From contig PCAI01000026.1 of assembly GCA_002731195.1 (NCBI GenBank), forward strand, positions 1 to 13,975: a stretch of DNA of 13,975 nucleotides, read 5' to 3'. The stretch is from Methanobacteriota archaeon. Lineage in GTDB: Archaea > Thermoplasmatota > Poseidoniia > Poseidoniales > Thalassarchaeaceae. Position 1 is the first letter of the stretch. The number at the start of each line of letters is the position of its first letter. This document shows, piece by piece, positions 1 through 5,769 of the stretch. The position numbers were made by a program, and so were the translations under genes. Below the pieces are notes generated by a model. That model saw only the letters and a program-made list of their open reading frames with translations, ran no database searches and was not told the DNA's origin.

Positions 1-1
1 A

Positions 2-274
2 CCAGAGGTTAACCTTCCAGTATATGTTGATACTGACTTTTTAGATATAGATAATGATGAGCTAGCTAATTGGCAAGACCCAGATGACGATGGCGATGGC
101 GTCCTTGACGTTGACGATAAATGGCCTCTTGACAAGCATAGGCCCTTCCCTCCATCGGTCTATGCTGTTGCTATACTGAGTATGATATTCCTTGGTTTAA
201 TGTCTATGAGGCTTATAAATTGGCAGAAAACAAAATTAGCTAAGTTCCGCTCTAAGAGAATAAGACTGGAATAA
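2..274 (+). CDS. C-terminal fragment of a membrane-anchored surface protein (5' truncated)
   Basis: An open frame runs from the window edge to a TAA at 272-274, giving about 90 residues. The fragment contains an acidic DPDDDGDGVLDVDD segment that resembles the calcium-binding thrombospondin type-3 repeat. A hydrophobic helix (VYAVAILSMIFLGLMSM) and a basic tail rich in Lys and Arg follow. This layout (extracellular calcium-type repeat, single C-terminal membrane anchor, positive cytoplasmic tail) is typical of archaeal surface proteins held in the membrane by their C-terminus. The N-terminal domains that would define its role lie outside the window, so no function is assigned. The gene is followed within 5 bases by the 3' end of a convergent tRNA gene. 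Confidence 0.8.
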   Translation, partial: PEVNLPVYVDTDFLDIDNDELANWQDPDDDGDGVLDVDDKWPLDKHRPFPPSVYAVAILSMIFLGLMSMRLINWQKTKLAKFRSKRIRLE

Positions 275-278
275 TTAA

Positions 279-363
279 TGGTGCAGGGGACAGGATTTGA
301 ACCTGCGAAGCACTACGCACTGGGACCTAAACCCAGCCCCTTTGACCACTCGGGTACCCCTGC
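279..363 (-). tRNA. tRNA-Leu (anticodon UAG)
   Basis: Read on the minus strand, the gene folds as a class II tRNA. The 7-bp acceptor stem is GCAGGGG/CCCCTGC and the discriminator base is A. The anticodon stem CTGGG/CCCAG closes a loop with TAG at the anticodon position. A long variable arm of about 13 bases follows, then a T arm GCAGG-TTCAAAT-CCTGT. The 3' CCA is encoded (plus-strand TGG at 279-281). The long variable arm and UAG anticodon identify leucine, reading CUA and related codons. No intron is seen in the anticodon loop. The promoter is not clear. Confidence 0.95.
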
Positions 364-454
364 TTGTTTATGCGCGAGCGCTTAATGGTCAAGAAGGCAA
401 CGCTTTACATGTTCATTTCCCATAGTATGATAACGTCGAGTTAATGCCATCGAT

Positions 455-1471
455 ATGACTAATATGGCACGAATAGGTGTAGTGGGATTGGGAAATTGGG
501 GGTCCGCTCTTGCTAAGATATGGATAGAAGACGGACACAATGTATCCGGTTGGACAGTGGAACATGAAGTATATCAGTCATTAATGGAAGAAAGTATGAA
601 TCATAAGTACCTACCTGGTTATGATTTATCGGGTTTACAGCCAACTATGGAAATTAACGATATTTTGGAAGACTGTGAACTAATAATCATGGCTCTTCCC
701 AGTTCAGTCATCGTTTCGGTTTTTGACGATATGATAGAAAACTTACGCCCTTCTCATGTAATAGTGGACTTGGCTAAGGGATTAGCACCTGAAACTGAAG
801 ATTCCAAATTAATTTCAGAGGTTTTGGAAAAGAAATTATCTAATGCTGGAAAAAATAATCCTGTAGTTGTAATGACGGGCCCTACGATAGCTCCTGAAGT
901 AGCAAGAGGCGTACTCACTAATGCTTTAGTGGCTTGCCATGACAAATCCGTTGCTGAACGCGTCTCAGAGAGATTATCGACAGGGACACTAGTACTCACT
1001 CCAGCCGTAGATCCAATAGGGGCTGAATTATGGGGTGCATACAAAAATACAGTCGCATTAGCTTGTGGTTTGGTTGACGGATTGAGAGATAGCATAGGTG
1101 GAGATAATCTGAAGGCTGCTCTAGTACTTGCAGGTTATAGTGAAGGAATTTACCTTCTTGAGAAAATGGGTGCTGGTGAACGTACAGCATTTGGCCCAGC
1201 AGGCATCGGCGACTTGTATGTGACTGCAACAAGTCCACGTAGCCGTAATCGTTCATTGGGTGAGAAATTAGCCTCGGGAATGAAATTAGAGATTGCACTA
1301 GCTGAAATGCACATGGTAGCAGAAGGAGTCCGTGCTACCAAATCATTCTTAGATTATTCAAATAAAATAGGGGCAGAAACTCCTTTTTTGTCTGCTCTAT
1401 GGTCATTACTGGAGGGAGAATCAGAAGTAGAGGACGCAGTAAGGAAAATGGTCGAATCATATAGGAGTTAA
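455..1471 (+). CDS. gpsA: NAD(P)+-dependent glycerol-3-phosphate dehydrogenase, bacterial type
   Basis: The 338-residue product has the usual length and order of GpsA, the cytosolic enzyme that interconverts dihydroxyacetone phosphate and sn-glycerol 3-phosphate. Visible motifs are the Rossmann loop GLGNWGSALA (residues 11-20), the DLAKG segment (105-109), TGPTIAPEVARG (141-152) matching the family GPS-x-A-x-EVA signature, the catalytic-lysine region WGAYKN (193-198, Lys197), and GPAGIGDL...SRNRSLG (247-269) for substrate and nicotinamide binding. An ATG at 464 is an alternative start, but both keep the full nucleotide-binding fold. The stop is 4 bases before a small winged-helix gene, so the two are probably co-transcribed. 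In archaea the lipid backbone normally comes from sn-glycerol-1-phosphate made by an unrelated enzyme, so a bacterial-type GpsA bears on lipid stereochemistry or glycerol catabolism. Which role applies cannot be told from this window. Confidence 0.93.
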   Translation: MTNMARIGVVGLGNWGSALAKIWIEDGHNVSGWTVEHEVYQSLMEESMNHKYLPGYDLSGLQPTMEINDILEDCELIIMALPSSVIVSVFDDMIENLRPSHVIVDLAKGLAPETEDSKLISEVLEKKLSNAGKNNPVVVMTGPTIAPEVARGVLTNALVACHDKSVAERVSERLSTGTLVLTPAVDPIGAELWGAYKNTVALACGLVDGLRDSIGGDNLKAALVLAGYSEGIYLLEKMGAGERTAFGPAGIGDLYVTATSPRSRNRSLGEKLASGMKLEIALAEMHMVAEGVRATKSFLDYSNKIGAETPFLSALWSLLEGESEVEDAVRKMVESYRS

Positions 1472-1475
1472 GAAA

Positions 1476-1700
1476 ATGCCCGCATCCGATCTTAATGAAT
1501 TTGAACTGCGTCTGTTGAAGTGGTTATCATCGTCCGATTTTGTTGAAGTGCCTTGGTCAACTAAACGTGCTGCAGAAGCATTCAAAGTTTCTGAAAAAGA
1601 TGTTTATGAAGCATTATCTGCACTAACCATCAAAGTAAAAGACAATATACAAATCTCATACAAAGAAGGATCAATAAGGATTATTGCTTCAGATATTTAG
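1476..1700 (+). CDS. Small winged helix-turn-helix protein
   Basis: This is a 74-residue protein with the pattern of a lone winged helix: helix 1 around FELRLLKWL (residues 9-17), helix 2 around TKRAAEAFKV (29-38), a recognition-like helix EKDVYEALSALTIK (40-53), then a beta wing IQISYKEGSIRIIA (58-71). A GGAG ribosome-binding site at 1463-1466, inside the end of gpsA, sits 9 bases before the ATG. The 4-base gap to gpsA suggests translation from the same transcript. It could be a DNA-binding regulator or a nucleic-acid-binding adaptor; no effector domain or metal site is visible. It is too short to be the full DtxR-type regulator expected for the palindromes elsewhere in the window. The 3' end faces the ABC permease gene with only one base between the two stop codons. 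Confidence 0.7.
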   Translation: MPASDLNEFELRLLKWLSSSDFVEVPWSTKRAAEAFKVSEKDVYEALSALTIKVKDNIQISYKEGSIRIIASDI

Positions 1701-1701
1701 T

Positions 1702-2583
1702 TTATTCCACTCTCTTCATTTTAGGTATAAATAAATCCCACCATGAAGGTTTAGATATATCTCCTTCTTCGTTGAAATAAGATCTAGCACTAATTGATAA
1801 GAAGTCAATTATTAATACTACTATGAAAATTATTATCAGGTATGAGATAACTTTGTCATACTGGAGAAATTTAAGATATAAGTTGATGTAATATCCAATC
1901 CCACCAGCACCTACAATCCCAATAACAGTGCCATGCCTAACATTATACTCAAACATAAAAATCATCTGAGAAATTAAACTATTTGCCATTTCTGGGATAA
2001 CTACGCCAGTTGCAATCTCTATTTTTGACAACCCCATGGATCTCGCAGATTCAAGAGGGACGTTATTCATGCCTTCAATCGCCTCATATTGAAGTTTTCC
2101 AAGATAACCGACTGTGTATATTGTCATTGCAAGAACTCCAGAAAAAGGCCCAAAGCCAACTAGTATCACAAAGAATATTGCCCATATTATGCTTGGTAAA
2201 CTACGTGCCGCTGCCAATACGATCCTTGCGAAATATGATAACGAGAGGGAACTTAAATTTCGAGCAGCCAAAATCGAAATAGGTAAAGAAATAATTGATC
2301 CAAAAATTGTCGATACAAATGCTATTTTAATGGTTTCCGTCATCCCAATCCAAGCGGTAGAACAAGTAAAATCAAACAACGGATAAGTTGTACAAACAGG
2401 ATAGTTCTGTGGTTCAAGAACACTCCAGTCAGGAGGCCATAAAGATTCACCGAAGAAAATAAATAAGTTCTCAATGCCGCCAGATAATCTCCCCCAGTCA
2501 TCTACCATTCCGTTCAATATCGAGAAAGAGAACATTATTAGAATTAAAGAGAGAGAAATAAACTTAGATTTCAGCGTAATCAT
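1702..2583 (-). CDS. ABC transporter permease, PhnE class, of the putative iron system
   Basis: The 293-residue integral membrane protein belongs to the binding-protein-dependent permease family, PhnE-like branch. One helix lies at residues 7-25; further hydrophobic helices cluster around 83-107, 120-160, 205-230 and 245-265. The EAA loop that contacts the ATPase is the stretch EAIEGMNNVPLESARSMGLS (167-186). FEYNVRHGTVIGIVGAGGIG (211-230) is the conserved C-terminal signature of PhnE proteins. The start codon overlaps the stop codon of the ATPase gene (ATGA at 2580-2583), so the two are translationally coupled. A phosphonate label would follow from similarity alone. The transferrin-like binding protein and the metalloregulator-type operator upstream suggest instead that it moves iron or an iron-anion complex. 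That substrate is inferred; the family assignment is secure. Confidence 0.88.
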   Translation of the reverse strand: MITLKSKFISLSLILIMFSFSILNGMVDDWGRLSGGIENLFIFFGESLWPPDWSVLEPQNYPVCTTYPLFDFTCSTAWIGMTETIKIAFVSTIFGSIISLPISILAARNLSSLSLSYFARIVLAAARSLPSIIWAIFFVILVGFGPFSGVLAMTIYTVGYLGKLQYEAIEGMNNVPLESARSMGLSKIEIATGVVIPEMANSLISQMIFMFEYNVRHGTVIGIVGAGGIGYYINLYLKFLQYDKVISYLIIIFIVVLIIDFLSISARSYFNEEGDISKPSWWDLFIPKMKRVE

Positions 2584-3359
2584 ACTTTGACCTCTATCAT
2601 AGTAACTTCAGTTATGAATGGATTTATTCTACCGTCATCTATTACCAATAATCTATCGGCCATGGTTTTCGCTCTTGATACATCATGTTCAACAACAAGT
2701 AACGCAGCATTATTGTTCTTGACGTATGTGACGACACCTCTCAATACAGTTTCCATAGTTTCATCATCTAACTCACTAAGGAATTCATCTGCTAGAATTA
2801 ATGCTGGTTCCTGTGCCAATGTTCTTGCTGTCGCCACTCTTCTTTGCTGCCCTCCTGATAATCTCCTAATGGGCTCTCCAATTTTGTCAGTTAATCTCAT
2901 TTTTTCGATGGCATCACGGGACTTTCTTTTTGCCTTAGTAGAGGGAAATAATGATAGTACAGAATTACTAAACATCTGAATATATTTATTTCTATGGATT
3001 ATCTCCTTCTTTTGCCCTGCATTAGCTCCCAACATAACATTATGCATTACACTTGCATGACGTACCAAACCTAATTTTTGGGGGATATATCCTAACTTTC
3101 CTCTTTTTGGTCTATGCGGCACCACTCTTCCGCACACTTCTACTGTTCCAGAAATGGATCTCACCAACCCTGCAATCGTCCGTAACAATGTAGTTTTACC
3201 GACTCCGGATGGTCCAGCAATAGCTACAATCTCTCCTGGAAATATTTCCAAATCAGGGATTTTTACCAAAGTTTCACCATTTTTATATCCTATTTCAACA
3301 TCAATTAGTTTAACTATTGGTTTTCCAATAACTTTGGCTACTACATTATCTTCTCTCAT
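2580..3359 (-). CDS. ABC transporter ATP-binding protein, PhnC class, of the putative iron system
   Basis: The 259-residue cytoplasmic ATPase has all nucleotide-binding motifs: Walker A GPSGVGKTT (residues 49-57), Q-loop Gln94 in GYIPQKLGLV, signature LSGGQQRR (167-174), Walker B LILADE (187-192) and switch His225 in VVEHD. Sequence around the Q-loop and signature resembles PhnC-type ATPases. It would energise the overlapping downstream permease. The ATG is preceded by GGTGAT as a plausible ribosome-binding site. A 76-base gap separates it from the transferrin-like gene upstream, and that gap contains the palindrome GTTTAGG-CGAA-CCTAAAC and a TATA-like element, so the ATPase and permease can be transcribed from their own metal-responsive promoter. 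The substrate cannot be read from an ATPase. Confidence 0.92.
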   Translation of the reverse strand: MREDNVVAKVIGKPIVKLIDVEIGYKNGETLVKIPDLEIFPGEIVAIAGPSGVGKTTLLRTIAGLVRSISGTVEVCGRVVPHRPKRGKLGYIPQKLGLVRHASVMHNVMLGANAGQKKEIIHRNKYIQMFSNSVLSLFPSTKAKRKSRDAIEKMRLTDKIGEPIRRLSGGQQRRVATARTLAQEPALILADEFLSELDDETMETVLRGVVTYVKNNNAALLVVEHDVSRAKTMADRLLVIDDGRINPFITEVTMIEVKV

Positions 3360-3386
3360 ATGATAATCACCAAGGTTTAGTGGAAA

Positions 3387-3404
3387 GTTTAGGCGAACCT
3401 AAAC
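3387..3404. promoter_or_regulatory. Putative DtxR/IdeR-type operator (box C) before the ABC ATPase gene
   Basis: The palindrome GTTTAGG-CGAA-CCTAAAC has two perfect 7-bp arms and sits 27 bases upstream of the ATPase ATG. A TATA-like CAAATAATGG lies just upstream of it on the minus strand (about 3407-3416), so bound repressor would cover the expected initiation region. An extra GTTTAG half-site occurs at 3375-3380, about 12 bases away in direct orientation. The core TTTAGG-N4-CCTAAA is shared with two sites before the FEA1-like gene and resembles known TTAGG...CCTAA operators of DtxR-family iron or manganese repressors. The regulator itself is not in the window. Confidence 0.7.
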
Positions 3405-3435
3405 CATTATTTGGTACTGTCGGGGATATTCTCCC

Positions 3436-5541
3436 TCACTCTTCATTAAGAATTTCAAAATATTCTATGTAATATGTACTTATTCCGGGTATGTGACTAA
3501 TCAAATCTGAGAAATCACTCAGATGTTCTTGAGAGGTAACTCTGACTATGCCAGCAGAATTAAAAATACTATCTAGAATTTCAGAACCACAAGTTTCTTT
3601 GTCAGATTCCTCATCAATAACATGTACTGAAATATCATAACATCCAGTATATGTCTTGCCTGCAAAAGAATAATTTTCGACATACATTTCATAATTTAGA
3701 GAAATAAATGCGTTTAGAACTGCAGTTCTACTTTGCACATCTAACTTTTCAGGATTATAAATTACAGTACTGGTGGGAATTTTACTATCAAATGGAAGAT
3801 ACATATATTCACTTGAATTAAGACACCAATCTAAATTATTTTCTTCATCTTCATTTTCACAATAAGATTCTAAATAACCCTCTTCCACAAAGGCAATGTC
3901 TCCAAAATCATCAGAAAGACATTTCAAAGCGCCTAAATTACCATGATACGATGAACCCGCCTCAGGTATTGAAGAATTAGGATTAAAGAAGTTTAATATT
4001 GTTGCATTCAAATCGTCAATATTTTTGGAATCAATGTCATTTTCCATATATCCTTCACCAATTAGATATCCAATTGGTGAAACCATGCCCGACAAACTCA
4101 TCCATTCTGAGTGACAGGAAGTTTTTCCTTCCAATAGGGAATAGGGATTTGTATTTATATCATCATCTAAGTAAGCAGATGCTATGCTACTATCTATTTT
4201 TACATAAGCAGCAGAATTGTAATATGTGCGATCATCCATTCCTTGCATTGCAGCCATAGCGACTAATCCAAACTCCTTCCAAGCAAGCCATGCAGCGCCA
4301 CTACTATCCATAATTGCTAAATCTGCATTCCCAACTTTTATCGCCTCAATCATTTCTCCTTCAGAACTTAAATCATATGTACTAACTTCTACGCCCAAAA
4401 TACTCTGTAAATAATCTGAAATTATCTGTGAATCACCGTCACCGACTGTATTTTTGATAGCAATTCTAACTTTTTCTATTGAAGAAGAAATGGTACTATT
4501 CAATGCATACTTATCGTTATAATATGCTGAAATTCCAGGTATATTAGAGATTAATGTTGAATAACTGCCTAAATGTGTAGTAGTATTGACCGTTTCAAAT
4601 CCTGGAGTATTTAGAATATTATTGAGTATATCGAAAGCTACAGGGTCATTTTTCATATTAACAAGTACTTCTGCAATTTCATTAGTTAGATTAGGATCCA
4701 ATATTGATGGATTATAAACTACTGAATTGCTAGGAGATTGTCCGAAGACAGGTAATGCAATATATTCTTCTTTTTCTAAGCACCATACTTCATTTTCTGC
4801 TTCTAAATCGTTATCACAAAATATCTCAATTGTATTTTCTTCAATAAATGCAACATCTCCAATTTCTTCGGATAGACATCTCAAAGCACCAGAATGGCCA
4901 TAGTAAGGAGTACCTATTTCCGGAATAGTTGAATTGGTGTTAAAAAACCCATAAATCGTATTTCTTATCGTTTCCACATCATTTGGATCTCCTATTATAT
5001 TTGCATATCCATGCCCAATCAAGAATCCCATTGGTAGTAACATGCCTACCGAATTTAGCCAACCAGTATGGCAAGACACCTTCCCAGAAAGAAGTGCAAA
5101 TGGATCTGAATATGGGTCATCATCCAGAAAAGCCTTCGCAATATCACTCTCAGAACGGACCCAAGCATTTGCATTGTAGTATGTCCTGCCATCTATATTC
5201 AGGTCAGCAGCCATGACTCCTAAGTCGTATTGTTGCCACCCTATCCATGCAGATCCAGCATCCATGATTGCAATATCTGCATTCCCAAATCTCAATGCCT
5301 CTATCATCGCTCCTTCCGAATCAACACTGAATATGCTGACATCATAATTTAGTTTTTCAGTAAGATAATTTGCTAACATTTCGGGATTACTATCAACTTC
5401 TTGAGAATTTTCTTTTATTTCATAAGCAATTACTAATTCTCCTAAAATTCCTTCCTCACTTTCATTCTCCAGGCATCCAGAAAAAATAGTAGTTAAGAGA
5501 ATAATAGTAACAAATAGTGTAATTATTGATTTCTTTATCAT
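3436..5541 (-). CDS. Two-lobed transferrin-like lipoprotein, binding protein of the ABC system
   Basis: The 701-residue protein begins with a lipoprotein signal ending SGC (Cys23), then two homologous lobes (about 34-346 and 355-696). Each has the transferrin/PhnD-like periplasmic-binding fold order: NADIAIMDAG or NADLAIMDSSG; RTYYN; SCHTGWLNSVGM (156-167) or SCHSEWMSLSGM (475-486); a tyrosine-rich GALRC (218-222) or GALKC (537-541) strand; GDVAF or GDIAF; CL, then PSNSVV or PTSTVI. These match the transferrin iron-Asp, iron-Tyr, anion loop (SCHTG-x-x-R-S-AG), YSGAFKCL, GDVAFVKH and PSHTVV segments, including the Cys pair equivalent to the C118-C194 disulfide (C157/C222 and C476/C541). The second tyrosine, the histidine and the anion arginine are replaced. 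I chose the ATG at 5541 because GGAG lies upstream and it opens directly into the signal peptide; the longer frame starts at TTG. Lobe 2 carries an extra CYD...H...C insert (634-651). A divergent PhnD is the alternative. Confidence 0.78.
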   Translation of the reverse strand: MIKKSIITLFVTIILLTTIFSGCLENESEEGILGELVIAYEIKENSQEVDSNPEMLANYLTEKLNYDVSIFSVDSEGAMIEALRFGNADIAIMDAGSAWIGWQQYDLGVMAADLNIDGRTYYNANAWVRSESDIAKAFLDDDPYSDPFALLSGKVSCHTGWLNSVGMLLPMGFLIGHGYANIIGDPNDVETIRNTIYGFFNTNSTIPEIGTPYYGHSGALRCLSEEIGDVAFIEENTIEIFCDNDLEAENEVWCLEKEEYIALPVFGQSPSNSVVYNPSILDPNLTNEIAEVLVNMKNDPVAFDILNNILNTPGFETVNTTTHLGSYSTLISNIPGISAYYNDKYALNSTISSSIEKVRIAIKNTVGDGDSQIISDYLQSILGVEVSTYDLSSEGEMIEAIKVGNADLAIMDSSGAAWLAWKEFGLVAMAAMQGMDDRTYYNSAAYVKIDSSIASAYLDDDINTNPYSLLEGKTSCHSEWMSLSGMVSPIGYLIGEGYMENDIDSKNIDDLNATILNFFNPNSSIPEAGSSYHGNLGALKCLSDDFGDIAFVEEGYLESYCENEDEENNLDWCLNSSEYMYLPFDSKIPTSTVIYNPEKLDVQSRTAVLNAFISLNYEMYVENYSFAGKTYTGCYDISVHVIDEESDKETCGSEILDSIFNSAGIVRVTSQEHLSDFSDLISHIPGISTYYIEYFEILNEE

Positions 5542-5769
5542 ATTATTTTCTCCATCGTTGAGAAAGTATCCGCATTTGGATAAAGCGTACTTTGCATAGT
5601 TTTTCAATATGAGTTTTTTCTTTACAACATTATGTTACTTGTTGGTCAACGAGAGGCGTTTAAATTGAGTGTGTATTTCTAATTTATAACCATGATGACG
5701 CTATGATAACTGTGGTGCAGATATCTTACGCCTCTCATTGCCGTAAAGTGTGTATCTATGGGAACTAAC
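5542..5769 (-). promoter_or_regulatory. Intergenic leader of the transferrin-like gene with a TATA-like element
   Basis: This 228-base gap between the FEA1-like stop and the transferrin-like start has no copy of the TTTAGG-N4-CCTAAA palindrome. A good archaeal TATA-like element, GTTATAAATT on the minus strand (5681-5690), could drive a separate transcript with a leader of about 115 bases. GGAG at 5550-5553 is the probable ribosome-binding site. The gap also holds a 9-bp inverted repeat (GAGAGGCGT at 5651-5659 and ACGCCTCTC at 5728-5736) and a 9-bp direct repeat AGTGTGTAT (5668-5676 and 5747-5755), whose meaning is unknown. The gene might instead be read through from the FEA1-like promoter. 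Confidence 0.4.

Noticed and set aside
372..382. GC-rich GCGCGAGCGC element between the tRNA and gpsA
   Set aside because: It may be part of the tRNA 5' flank, but it is too short to assign as a promoter or structural RNA.
754..1298. Open frames antisense to gpsA, and similar antisense frames inside the transferrin-like, FEA1-like and nadB genes
   Set aside because: They have no recognisable domains or ribosome-binding sites and lie fully within strongly supported genes.
3422..3434. Hairpin terminator after the transferrin-like gene
   Set aside because: The only stem is GGGA/TCCC with a five-base loop and no following T-run, too weak to call.
1702..5541. Phosphonate uptake operon (phnCDE) as the functional call
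   Set aside because: The ATPase and permease are of this class, but the binding protein has transferrin-type loops and disulfides, no phosphonate-degrading gene is present, and the operators are of a metalloregulator type. The class is kept, the substrate is not.
5542..5607. N-terminal extension of the transferrin-like protein by 22 residues
   Set aside because: It starts with TTG, lacks a ribosome-binding site and would bury the lipoprotein signal peptide. The ATG at 5541 has GGAG upstream.
5651..5755. 9-bp inverted repeat and 9-bp direct repeat between the two lipoprotein genes
   Set aside because: They are short, widely spaced and do not match the TTTAGG palindrome; chance in an AT-rich gap cannot be excluded, so no operator is claimed.
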